Below, piece after piece: positions 1-6,438 of a stretch of 11,597 nucleotides of DNA (positions are counted from its first letter, which is position 1; each line of letters begins with the position of its first letter). A program made the position numbers and the translations under genes. Source of the DNA: Stenotrophomonas sp. (lineage in GTDB: Bacteria > Pseudomonadota > Gammaproteobacteria > Xanthomonadales > Xanthomonadaceae); assembly GCA_003525885.1 (NCBI GenBank), contig DQIG01000236.1, positions 1 through 11,597 on the forward strand. Reading direction: 5' to 3'. Under the pieces are notes generated by a model that was not told where the DNA came from, made no database searches, and saw only the letters and a list, made by a program, of their open reading frames with translations.

Positions 1-929
1 CGCCGCCGAAGGCTCCGAAAGCGCCGCCCGCACCGCCTTCGGCTGCGCGTGTTCCGGCCGTGCCGGTGGCGCCCGTGCCGCCCGCCGAGCCGGCTGACGT
101 CGAGGCGTTGTCAGGTCCGGACGATGCGGATGTGGCGGTCGACGTGGATGTCGACGTCGACCCCGGCATCGACGGCGGCCGCAGCACCTCGCGCAATTCC
201 TCCATCACCACCTACGGGCGGCTGGATCTGGGCACGTCGCCGCCGCAGGCGTTCGTGCTGGTCGATGGTGATTCAACCTTCGCCAACGGCGGCATCGACG
301 ACGTGACGCTGGCCCGCAAGCAGCTCGGCAAGGGACCGGCGCTGTGGTTCCGCCAGGGCAGCGAGCGCTACATCGTGCGTGACCCGATGTTGATCCAGTC
401 GTTGCAGCGTGCCTACGCCGGTGCGTCCGACCTGGGGCAGCAGCAGAGCGCACTGGGCCGCCAGCAGAGTGCGCTTGGTCGCCAGCAGAGCGCACTCGGC
501 AAGCAGATGGGCGAGATGGGCCGGCTGCAGGGTGAGGAGGCGCGCCGTATCGCGTTGGTGGCAGTCGAGGCTGCGCGCAGTGCGATGAGCGCGCACGACA
601 TCAATCGCGAAGCCGCCGCCGAAGCCGCGAAGGCGGCACGCGGGGCGACCAGCGACGCCGCAGTTGCGCGTGAAGCCGCCCGTGAGGCGGCCACCGAGGC
701 ACGTCGCGCGATGCAGGAAGCCCGCAGCCAGGCCGCACAGTCCAGCCGCACCCGCGACATGAACCGCTTGGCCAGCCAGCAGGCCGAACTGGCCAACCGC
801 CAGGCGGCGCTGGGCAGCCAGCAGGCCGCGCTGGGCGAACGCCAGGCGCAGGTGCACGCGCGGGCGGCACAGCAGGCGCAGCTGGTGATCGCCCGCGCAT
901 TGGCCAGCGGCAAGGCCGAGCGTCTCTGA
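1..929 (+). CDS. C-terminal part of a probable M56/BlaR1-like membrane metallopeptidase (5' end outside window)
   Basis: The reading frame is open from the first bases of the window (codons start at position 3) to TGA at 927-929. The visible 308 or so residues are therefore probably the tail of a longer protein; a GTG at 60 could be a start, but the sequence before it has the same proline/alanine-rich coding character. In order the tail shows a Pro/Ala linker, an Asp-Val run (codons at 138-161), a short folded segment ending in RYIVRDPMLIQSL, then a long Ala/Gln/Arg-rich helical region with heptads of the QQSALGR and QQAALGE type. From memory, Xanthomonadaceae M56 (BlaR1-type) peptidases end in a similar 'YVIRDP ... 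LGxQQxxLG' tail; the catalytic domain is not in view, so this name is inference. No membrane segment is visible in this part. A plain coiled-coil protein is the alternative. Confidence 0.6.
   Translation, partial: PPKAPKAPPAPPSAARVPAVPVAPVPPAEPADVEALSGPDDADVAVDVDVDVDPGIDGGRSTSRNSSITTYGRLDLGTSPPQAFVLVDGDSTFANGGIDDVTLARKQLGKGPALWFRQGSERYIVRDPMLIQSLQRAYAGASDLGQQQSALGRQQSALGRQQSALGKQMGEMGRLQGEEARRIALVAVEAARSAMSAHDINREAAAEAAKAARGATSDAAVAREAAREAATEARRAMQEARSQAAQSSRTRDMNRLASQQAELANRQAALGSQQAALGERQAQVHARAAQQAQLVIARALASGKAERL
441..503 (+). repeat. Three tandem 21-bp units coding QQSALGR/QQSALGR/QQSALGK
   Basis: Three in-frame 21-base units start at 441, 462 and 483. The protein repeat is exact except for the last residue (R, R, K), while the codons differ between units at several third positions (gca/gcg, ctg/ctt/ctc, ggc/ggt). 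The protein repeat is therefore kept although the DNA has drifted. A looser set of related heptads recurs about 100 residues later, at about 775-870 (SQQAELANRQAALGSQQAALGERQ). The pattern suggests an extended helix or coiled coil. Confidence 0.85.
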
Positions 930-936
930 AACGGCG

Positions 937-959
937 GTAGCGCCGGGCCATGCCCGGCG
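937..959 (+). repeat. SMAG-type (GTAG) palindromic element, unit 1
   Basis: GTAG at 937-940 is followed by an 8-base stem (941-948 paired with 952-959) around a 3-base loop. This is the form of the SMAG elements, the abundant REP-like family of S. maltophilia. It is the exact reverse complement of the unit at 989-1011. It starts 8 bases after the stop codon of the plus-strand gene, so the RNA hairpin could terminate transcription or protect the 3' end. Family assignment is by pattern. Confidence 0.8.
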
Positions 960-988
960 AGCGCAGCGGCACACCTGAAGAGGGAAGG

Positions 989-1011
989 CGCCGGGCATGG
1001 CCCGGCGCTAC
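989..1011 (-). repeat. SMAG-type (GTAG) palindromic element, unit 2, inverted
   Basis: The 23 bases read on the minus strand are identical to 937-959, with GTAG at 1011-1008 and an 8-base stem (989-996 with 1000-1007). The two units face each other with a 29-base spacer, so the whole 937-1011 segment can also fold into one long hairpin. It sits between convergent stop codons (929 and 1023) and could act as a two-way terminator. Confidence 0.8.
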
Positions 1012-1022
1012 CCAGCGGAACA

Positions 1023-1337
1023 TCAACCGCAGCTGGCGCGCTCGATCCTGTTCTGCGCGTCCACCTGCACGGTCACGCGGTCCTGGCGGAAGTCCATGGT
1101 GACCGCCATGCCCGGCTTGACCACCCGCGCATTGCGCGCGCCGCTGGCGGCCACCAGCTTCTTGATCGTGGCCTCGTCAGCGGTCTTGCCGGTGAAGGCC
1201 TCGAGCGCCTCCGGTTTGCACTCATGCGTGGCGTCGGCCACGGGTGCTGGTGCGGCGTCGTGGGCAGTGCTGCTACCGGCGTGGCTGCAGGCGGCCAGCG
1301 GCAATATGGCGAGCACCACAAGGGGATTGAGACGCAT
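1023..1337 (-). CDS. I78-family peptidase inhibitor, predicted lipoprotein
   Basis: A 104-residue protein. An N-terminal hydrophobic segment ends in the lipobox LAAC (Cys17), so it is probably lipid-anchored and faces the periplasm. After a short Ser/Ala/Pro linker, residues 40-104 match the I78 inhibitor pattern: Cys40-x-PEAL, FTGK, SGA, the RVVKPGMAVTMDFR block, a VD..NRI strand and a terminal CG. Cys40 and Cys103 probably form a disulfide. I78 proteins inhibit subtilisin/elastase-type serine proteases; the target here is unknown. The ATG at 1337 is chosen because it gives a clean lipoprotein signal and has GGAG (1345-1348) 7 bases upstream; an in-frame start at 1400 would add 21 residues and bury the signal. 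It lies 78 bases downstream of the mrfB-like gene on the same strand with no terminator seen between, so it may share that transcript. Confidence 0.87.
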   Translation of the reverse strand: MRLNPLVVLAILPLAACSHAGSSTAHDAAPAPVADATHECKPEALEAFTGKTADEATIKKLVAASGARNARVVKPGMAVTMDFRQDRVTVQVDAQNRIERASCG

Positions 1338-1415
1338 CGTCGGGCTCCAGGCGTGGATGGTGGCGTCAGTGTCACCGCCACCGCCGTCAGAGCGTGTCAA
1401 CGCGGCCCCGTGCCT

Positions 1416-2444
1416 TTACTGCCCGACCAGCGCCAGCGTCTCGCGCTCGCGCTGTTCCTCATGCACCAGCCGTTGCAGCAGCAGGGCCAGGGTCACCACG
1501 TCCTGGTGGTTGTGATCGGCTACCCGGCGCAGGTTCACCGCATCGCCGCCGCGCAGGAAGCGCAGCCATGCACCGGGTGCTTCCGAGCCGGGCAGGTCGT
1601 CCTCGCGCACCACGCGCAGCAGCTGGCGTTCGATGGTGGACAGCTTGCAGTTCTCCCAGCTGCCGCGATAGCGGCGGCGCGTGGGGTAGAGCAGGTCGAC
1701 ATGATCCAGCGCGGTGATCGGGTCCGGCTGCCGGGCCAGCAGGTAGCGTGCCTTCAGCAGCGGCGCATCGTAGCTGCGGCCGTTGTAGCTGCAGAACACG
1801 GTGGACGGCTGCAGCCAGCCGGCGAAGGTGGCCAGCATGGCATCCTCGGCGGCCATCGTGGCCATCAGCAACTGGCGGATGCGCAGGCCTTCGCCACGCT
1901 GCGGGCACACATGCCAGTCGGCCGCGCCGATCATGAAGGCACGCGTCCCGGTGCCACCGGCCAGGCCCGTGGTCTCTGTATCGAAGAACAACAGATCGCG
2001 CGCAGCCACGTGCTGGTCTTCGCGCCTGGCGAAAGCCAGCGACAGCGGGGCGGTCGGGATCGGCTGCGGTTGCAGCGATTCGATCAGGAACAGTCCCGGC
2101 GCGATCTCCTCGCCGGGCAGCTGGCGATCCTGCGCGCTGGCACGCGCCGGCGTGGCACTGCCGCGCGAGCGCAGGCCGAGCAGGCGATGCAGGCTGCCCA
2201 CTTCCGGCCGCCGCAGCGGGACCGGTGCGGGTGCCGATGTGGCCGCCGCAGTACCCGTGGGCTTGTGGCGGATCTCCTGTTCAACCCAGGCGAACACCGA
2301 ACGTTCGGCCGGTGGTTGCCGCGCATCGTTGGCGGCCACGGGTACCGGTGGCGCAGAGGGCACGTCCGGCGCCGCCGGCGTGGCCGCTTTCGGGTCGCCG
2401 GCCTGCTTGCGCAGCAGGCGCAGCTTGTCCAGGCTCAGGCTCAC
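1416..2444 (-). CDS. mrfB: MrfB/YprB-like DEDD exonuclease (RNase H-like fold)
   Basis: A 342-residue protein. Residues about 18-110 are a Pro/Ala-rich, low-complexity N-terminal region; the nuclease domain runs from about 115 to 330. Motif I is FFDTETTG (Asp155, Glu157), motif II is YNGRSYDAPLL (Asp226), and motif III is HNHQDVVTL (Asp315 with His311/His313 nearby). This is the DEDD exonuclease layout of the YprB family (Pfam RNase_H_2). In B. subtilis MrfB works with the helicase MrfA to repair mitomycin C damage outside UvrABC; the same role here is inference from the pairing. The start is GTG at 2444, giving a GTGA overlap with the helicase stop codon, with a GGAG about 11 bases upstream inside the helicase gene, so translation is probably coupled. 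No TPR repeats follow the nuclease domain, unlike my recollection of the longer Bacillus protein. Confidence 0.87.
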   Translation of the reverse strand: MSLSLDKLRLLRKQAGDPKAATPAAPDVPSAPPVPVAANDARQPPAERSVFAWVEQEIRHKPTGTAAATSAPAPVPLRRPEVGSLHRLLGLRSRGSATPARASAQDRQLPGEEIAPGLFLIESLQPQPIPTAPLSLAFARREDQHVAARDLLFFDTETTGLAGGTGTRAFMIGAADWHVCPQRGEGLRIRQLLMATMAAEDAMLATFAGWLQPSTVFCSYNGRSYDAPLLKARYLLARQPDPITALDHVDLLYPTRRRYRGSWENCKLSTIERQLLRVVREDDLPGSEAPGAWLRFLRGGDAVNLRRVADHNHQDVVTLALLLQRLVHEEQRERETLALVGQ

Positions 2445-4930
2445 GGTGCCAGCAGCTCCATCGGGTCGCGCGCGGTTACCACCACGTCGGGCACATGCTG
2501 GCAGGCGTCGGCATCGAACAGGTCGAGCACACGCAGTGCCAGCGCACGCGGGGAGGTCTCATCCTCTTCCTGTGCGGCCAGCACCGGGCCGACACAGGCC
2601 GGGCAGCCGGCCTTGCAGTCGCAGCGCTGCACCAGTTCGCGCGCGCGCTGCACCAGCTCGGCCTGGCGTTGCCACAACGGCTCGCTGAGGCCGACGCCGC
2701 CCGGGAAGTTGTCGTACAGGTAAACCGTCGGCACGAACTCCTGCAGCAGCTCCACTGCACCCGGGTCGCCATTGCTGCCGCGCAGCTGGCCACGACCGCT
2801 CTGGTCGGCGATCGCGAACCATGCACCATCACCGTTGCCGACCGACTTCTGCAGGTCGCGCGCATCGGCCATCACCGCGACGGTGGCGACGATGTGCAGC
2901 GCATACGCTGCGCCGAGGAAACCATCCAGCGCATCCTGCTTGCTGGCGAACGCACGCAGCAGCAACGCCTGCGGCAGCTGCCACCACACCGCGGTGGTGT
3001 GCAGTTCCTGGTCGGGCAGGTTCACCGGTCCATAGCCGATGTTCTCGTGGGTGTAGTAGCGGATCTTCTTGTAGCCGGCCACGCGGCGCACCACGTGCAC
3101 TTCGCCATGGTGCGAATCGCCACGGCCGGCCACGCCACCGTCGAAACGGTCCAGCACCTTGAGCTTGGTGAAGTCGATGCTGTCGGTGTAGTAATCCACA
3201 TGCGTGCGGGTGACGTAGGCCTTGCGGCCGTCCCAGTCCAGCGTCTCCACCTGGTAGGGCGTGGACTGCACCATGTGGATGGCGCCTTCGTACAGGGTGA
3301 GCGCCGCGGCGGAGTAATCGACCTCGGCGATGATCTGCTGGCGGCCGTCGCTGCGGTCGACCACCACGAAGTTGCCGTCGGCCACCGCGCGCAGGCTGAC
3401 CGCGTTGGCCGGATAGCTGTCGGCGATCCACTCCCAGCGTTCGCCTTCGCGGTGGATCACCTCGGTTTCGGCCAGCGCTTCCAGGAACACTTCCGGATCG
3501 ATCGGGCCGAAGCCATCGCCGACCCGGAACGGCAGCTCGAACGCCGCGCAACGGATATGGTCGAACAGGATCAACGGCTGGTCCGGCGCGATGCGTGCGT
3601 GCTCGGGCGAGGCCTCGGCGAAGAAGTCCGGATGGCGCACCACGTACTGGTCCAGCGGTTGCGAGCTGGCCACCATCACTCCCAGCGCTGGTTGCTGGCG
3701 GCGGCCGGCGCGGCCGAAGCGCTGCCAGGTGGCGGCCACGCTGCCCGGGTAGCCGTTGAGGATGACCACGTCCAGGCTGCCGATATCCACGCCCAGTTCC
3801 AGCGCCGAGGTGCTGACGATGCCGTCGATGTTGCCGGCGCGCATCGCACGCTCGGTCTCGCGGCGCTCGGTGGGCAGGTAGCCGCCGCGGTAGGCGCGGA
3901 TGCGCGGCGGTTTGCGCGGGTCGTGGTCGAAGATGTCCTTCAGGTACTTGGTCAGCACTTCGACCATCAAGCGGGTCTGCGCGAACACCAGGGTCTTCAG
4001 CCCGGACTTGATCGCGATGCGCGCGATGCGGTTGCTCTGCGAGCGCGCCGAGGCGCGCAGGCCGAGGTCCGGATTGATCACCGGCGGGTTCCACAACAGC
4101 ACCTGTTTCGGCCCGCTGGGCGCGCCGGATTCAGTAATGGCAGTTACCGGGGCCTCGATCAGCGCCTCGGCATGCGCCTGCGGATTGCCGATGGTGGCCG
4201 AGCACAGGATGAACTGCGGTTGCACGCCGTAGAACGCACAGATGCGCTTGAGCCGGCGCAGCACGTTGGTGACATGGCTGCCGAACACGCCGCGGTAGGT
4301 ATGCACTTCGTCGATGACGATGTAGCGCAGGTTCTCGAAGAACTGCGCCCACTTGGTGTGGTGCGGCAGGATCGCCTGGTGCAGCATGTCCGGGTTGGAG
4401 ACCACGATGTCGCCATGCAGGCGGATCGCCTGGCGCGCATCGCCGGGGGTGTCACCATCGAAGGTGAAGGCCTTCACCCCGAGGTCGCCGGCGCGGTTGA
4501 GTTCCAGCAGTTCGGCTACCTGGTCCTGGGCCAGCGCCTTGGTCGGGAACAGGTACAGCGCCTTGGCCTTGTCCTGCATCGCCGCGCTGACCACCGGCAG
4601 GGTGTAGCACAGCGACTTGCCGCTGGCGGTGGGGGTGACGATGGCCACATGCTCGCCGCGCTGGCTGGCCTCCCAGGCCTCGGCCTGGTGGCTGTAGAGC
4701 TGCTCGATGCCACGTGCCTTCAGTGCCGCTGCCAGTGCCGGTGGCACCGCGTCGGGAATGGGGGCGTAGCGGCCCTCGCGGCCGGGAATGGCGAAGCTGC
4801 CGGTGATGCGGTCCTGGTAGCGGCGCTGCAGTCGCGCGCTGAGCAGGGCGCCGTCGCGGGCGGGCAGGCCATCGCGGGTGGCGAGCTTCTGCTCGGCATC
4901 GGCGGTGCGCTTGGCGAGTTCGTAGGCCAT
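2441..4930 (-). CDS. mrfA: MrfA/YprA-like DEAD/DEAH-box helicase with C-terminal four-cysteine domain
   Basis: An 829-residue superfamily 2 helicase. Seen in order: Q-motif-like YSHQAEAW (79-86), Walker A PTASGKS (100-106), Walker B DEVH (207-210), SAT (244-246), motif V STSALELGVDIG (373-384) and motif VI QRFGRAGRR (403-411). The C-terminal half has the YprA-specific region and ends in a CxCxxxCxxC cluster (Cys770, 772, 776, 779), the metal-site pattern of MrfA. In Bacillus MrfA is a 3'-5' DNA helicase needed with MrfB for mitomycin C repair. The ATG at 4930 is preferred: the in-frame GTG at 4981 would add 17 codons with clearly lower third-position GC and rare codons. Neither start has a good Shine-Dalgarno, so this choice is moderate. 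It is first in the minus-strand operon and is divergent from the gene at 5151. Function by family is firm; the repair role is inferred. Confidence 0.9.
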   Translation of the reverse strand: MAYELAKRTADAEQKLATRDGLPARDGALLSARLQRRYQDRITGSFAIPGREGRYAPIPDAVPPALAAALKARGIEQLYSHQAEAWEASQRGEHVAIVTPTASGKSLCYTLPVVSAAMQDKAKALYLFPTKALAQDQVAELLELNRAGDLGVKAFTFDGDTPGDARQAIRLHGDIVVSNPDMLHQAILPHHTKWAQFFENLRYIVIDEVHTYRGVFGSHVTNVLRRLKRICAFYGVQPQFILCSATIGNPQAHAEALIEAPVTAITESGAPSGPKQVLLWNPPVINPDLGLRASARSQSNRIARIAIKSGLKTLVFAQTRLMVEVLTKYLKDIFDHDPRKPPRIRAYRGGYLPTERRETERAMRAGNIDGIVSTSALELGVDIGSLDVVILNGYPGSVAATWQRFGRAGRRQQPALGVMVASSQPLDQYVVRHPDFFAEASPEHARIAPDQPLILFDHIRCAAFELPFRVGDGFGPIDPEVFLEALAETEVIHREGERWEWIADSYPANAVSLRAVADGNFVVVDRSDGRQQIIAEVDYSAAALTLYEGAIHMVQSTPYQVETLDWDGRKAYVTRTHVDYYTDSIDFTKLKVLDRFDGGVAGRGDSHHGEVHVVRRVAGYKKIRYYTHENIGYGPVNLPDQELHTTAVWWQLPQALLLRAFASKQDALDGFLGAAYALHIVATVAVMADARDLQKSVGNGDGAWFAIADQSGRGQLRGSNGDPGAVELLQEFVPTVYLYDNFPGGVGLSEPLWQRQAELVQRARELVQRCDCKAGCPACVGPVLAAQEEDETSPRALALRVLDLFDADACQHVPDVVVTARDPMELLAP

Positions 4931-4981
4931 GGAAGAGGGAGCCGGGACGGATTGCGAGGGGTCACATGGCACCACACTCAC

Positions 4982-4998
4982 GTCTCAGGATGTGAGAC
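4982..4998. promoter_or_regulatory. Short perfect dyad upstream of the mrfA-like gene (possible operator)
   Basis: The arms gtctca (4982-4987) and tgagac (4993-4998) are exact inverted repeats with a 5-base spacer. They lie about 50 bases upstream of the preferred helicase start, inside the 220-base divergent region 4931-5150. Size and position would suit a repressor site, but one 6+6 dyad can occur by chance. It does not resemble the LexA box forms I know for Xanthomonadaceae. I see no convincing -35/-10 pair on either strand in the region, and nothing else in it. Confidence 0.25.
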
Positions 4999-5150
4999 AC
5001 CGCACGCGGAAGGCGTGAACCGTTCAGTGCCCGTGCCCCGTGGCATTGCCGCATCGTCGCATCTCCCTGGGCTGAACAGCCGCCGGTGCGGCAACGAAAT
5101 CTGAAGCCGGCATCCGTATCCTTGAGCGCTGGACGCAACCAACAGGGTGG

Positions 5151-5669
5151 ATGGCTGTGGCACGACGTGGAACGCAGGGAGCACTCCTGACTGGCCTGCT
5201 GCTGGTGGGTATTGCGCAGGCGCAGCAGGCCACGCCGGTAGCGGCGCCCGATCCTGCGCCGGCTCCCCCTGCAGATGTGCCCGCTGCACCCCTCGCACCC
5301 GTCTCCACCGCCCTGCCGCAGGACAACGTCACCACCCTCGGCGAAGTGCGTGCGCTCAAGCCTGATGACGAGCCGCTGGACCTGTACCGCTTCAAGAACC
5401 CGGTGAAGTTCGGCGACAACCGCTTCAGCCGCGACTGGAGCGAGCCGCCGTCGCCAGAGCAGGTCAGCATGGGCGGCGGCTACATCATGATGGGCGTGGT
5501 CAAGGGCGTGCTGGCGGCGGGCCGGGGGTTGAACAAGCTCACCGGCGGCCCCGACCAGATCCAGTCCGCCATTGCCCGGCCACCGCCGGAGCTGAGCGCT
5601 GAGCAGCAGCGGCGGGCGTTGCAGTTCTGCCAGGAGCAGCAGGGCTGCGCCGCGCCGCCGGTGAAGTAG
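5151..5669 (+). CDS. Exported protein of unknown function
   Basis: A 172-residue protein I cannot name. The N-terminus has basic residues followed by a hydrophobic stretch (about 11-22) and an AQA-type cleavage site near residue 24, so it should be exported. Residues 26-56 are Ala/Pro-rich. The central part (about 60-115) is rich in charged and aromatic residues (LGEVRALKPDDEPLDLYRFK and following). A glycine-rich hydrophobic segment follows (MGGGYIMMGVVKGVLAAGRG, 107-126), which might touch the membrane. Two cysteines near the end (160 and 166) could pair. The ATG at 5151 has an aggg only about 3 bases upstream, too close; the GTG at 5157 would be better spaced and would shorten the signal by two residues. 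It is divergent from the helicase and 40 bases before the next exported protein, so the two may form a transcript. Confidence 0.75.
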   Translation: MAVARRGTQGALLTGLLLVGIAQAQQATPVAAPDPAPAPPADVPAAPLAPVSTALPQDNVTTLGEVRALKPDDEPLDLYRFKNPVKFGDNRFSRDWSEPPSPEQVSMGGGYIMMGVVKGVLAAGRGLNKLTGGPDQIQSAIARPPPELSAEQQRRALQFCQEQQGCAAPPVK

Positions 5670-5709
5670 GCCGGTATATCCTGCCGGTCCCTCCATCGGT
5701 AGCGCCGCC

Positions 5710-6384
5710 ATGTCTCTGCGTTCGTTCTGCCTGCTGGCTGCATTGCTGCCGGCTTCTGCCTTCGCTGCCGACATCGCCGGTGATGGCGCCTGCCGCAACG
5801 GCGCGTTCCCCTCCGAACAGAGCCAGTTCGCGCTGGCACGCGTGGTCGATGCGCCGCGCCTGTATCTGCTCGGCGACATGGACGGCTGCCCTGCCAAGGG
5901 CGAACCGGCCTGCCGCCAGCGCAGCTATGTGGTCAACGGCGATACGGTGGTGACCGGTCGCGATCTGGGTCGTTACCGCTGCGCGTTCTTCCCGAACAAG
6001 GTGGGTGGCAGCGCCGGCTGGGTCGACCGCAGCAAGCTGCAGCCGTTGCCGGTGGCCGTGCCAACGCTGCAGGACTGGGTGGGCCACTGGAAGGATGGCG
6101 ACAACGGCCTGCGCATCACTGTGCGTGGCGGGCAATTGTTTGTGGATGGCGACGCTTACTGGCCCTCTGCCAACCCCACGCCGGAACAGCGCCCGTATGG
6201 CCCGAACATTGGCCAGGTGGAAGCGCGCGCGACGCCGCGTGGTGCTGATGTCGAGTTCGTCGAGGACACGTGCCGGGTGCGCGTGCATTCGCTGGGCGAC
6301 GTGCTCATCGTGGCCGACAACAGCGAATGCGGTGGCATGAACGTGCGCTTCAATGGTGTGTACCGGCGCGCGGACAAACGATGA
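5710..6384 (+). CDS. Exported cysteine-rich protein with SH3-like first half, unknown function
   Basis: A 224-residue protein with a clear signal peptide (hydrophobic 5-15, cleavage after the AFA of PASAFA, near 19). The mature part holds six cysteines (28, 60, 68, 91, 188, 207), an even number that fits disulfide bonds in the periplasm. Residues about 45-113 resemble the small SH3-like domains of many secreted proteobacterial proteins: RSYVVNGDTVVTGRD, a Cys, then GWVDRSKLQ. The second half (about 122-220) begins DWVGHWKDGDNGLRITV and ends in CGGMNVRFNGVYRR, probably a compact beta-rich domain. No catalytic motif is visible. No Shine-Dalgarno is apparent before the ATG, although the signal peptide supports that start. 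A lysozyme- or peptidoglycan-related role is possible for such architecture but nothing here proves it. Confidence 0.82.
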   Translation: MSLRSFCLLAALLPASAFAADIAGDGACRNGAFPSEQSQFALARVVDAPRLYLLGDMDGCPAKGEPACRQRSYVVNGDTVVTGRDLGRYRCAFFPNKVGGSAGWVDRSKLQPLPVAVPTLQDWVGHWKDGDNGLRITVRGGQLFVDGDAYWPSANPTPEQRPYGPNIGQVEARATPRGADVEFVEDTCRVRVHSLGDVLIVADNSECGGMNVRFNGVYRRADKR

Positions 6385-6394
6385 TGCTATGGAT

Positions 6395-6434
6395 GGGGTC
6401 AGAGCCCTTTCGCGGGCGAAAGGGATCCGACCCC
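6395..6434. terminator. 40-base imperfect palindrome between convergent genes (repeat-type, probable two-way terminator)
   Basis: Two 18-base arms (6395-6412 and 6417-6434) pair around the 4-base loop cggg. Sixteen of 18 positions are complementary; the two mismatches lie at 6401/6428 and 6404/6425. It begins 10 bases after the plus-strand stop at 6384 and ends 4 bases before the minus-strand stop at 6439. No T-run follows on either side, so it is not a textbook intrinsic terminator. The ggggtc...gacccc form recurs in Stenotrophomonas genomes as far as I remember, so it may be a dispersed repeat. Confidence 0.65.
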
Positions 6435-6438
6435 GGAA

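Noticed and set aside
441..503. Short regularly spaced repeats as a possible CRISPR or minisatellite
   Set aside because: The repeats are contiguous, in frame and coding, with no spacers.
1338..1400. In-frame start at 1400 for the I78 inhibitor
   Set aside because: It would place 21 polar residues before a clear lipoprotein signal; the start at 1337 has a GGAG upstream.
4931..4981. GTG start at 4981 for the helicase
   Set aside because: The 17 extra codons have unusually low third-position GC and rare codons, and the start has no good Shine-Dalgarno; it cannot be fully excluded.
2225..5104. A 959-codon open frame on the plus strand, antisense to the helicase and exonuclease genes
   Set aside because: Its product has no recognisable domain and is rich in Arg/His/Gln/Ala, as expected of a shadow frame in GC-rich DNA; the minus strand holds full helicase and nuclease motifs.
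5094..5122. TATCCT at 5117-5122 as a -10 box for the gene at 5151
   Set aside because: No -35 match at the right distance; too weak to annotate.
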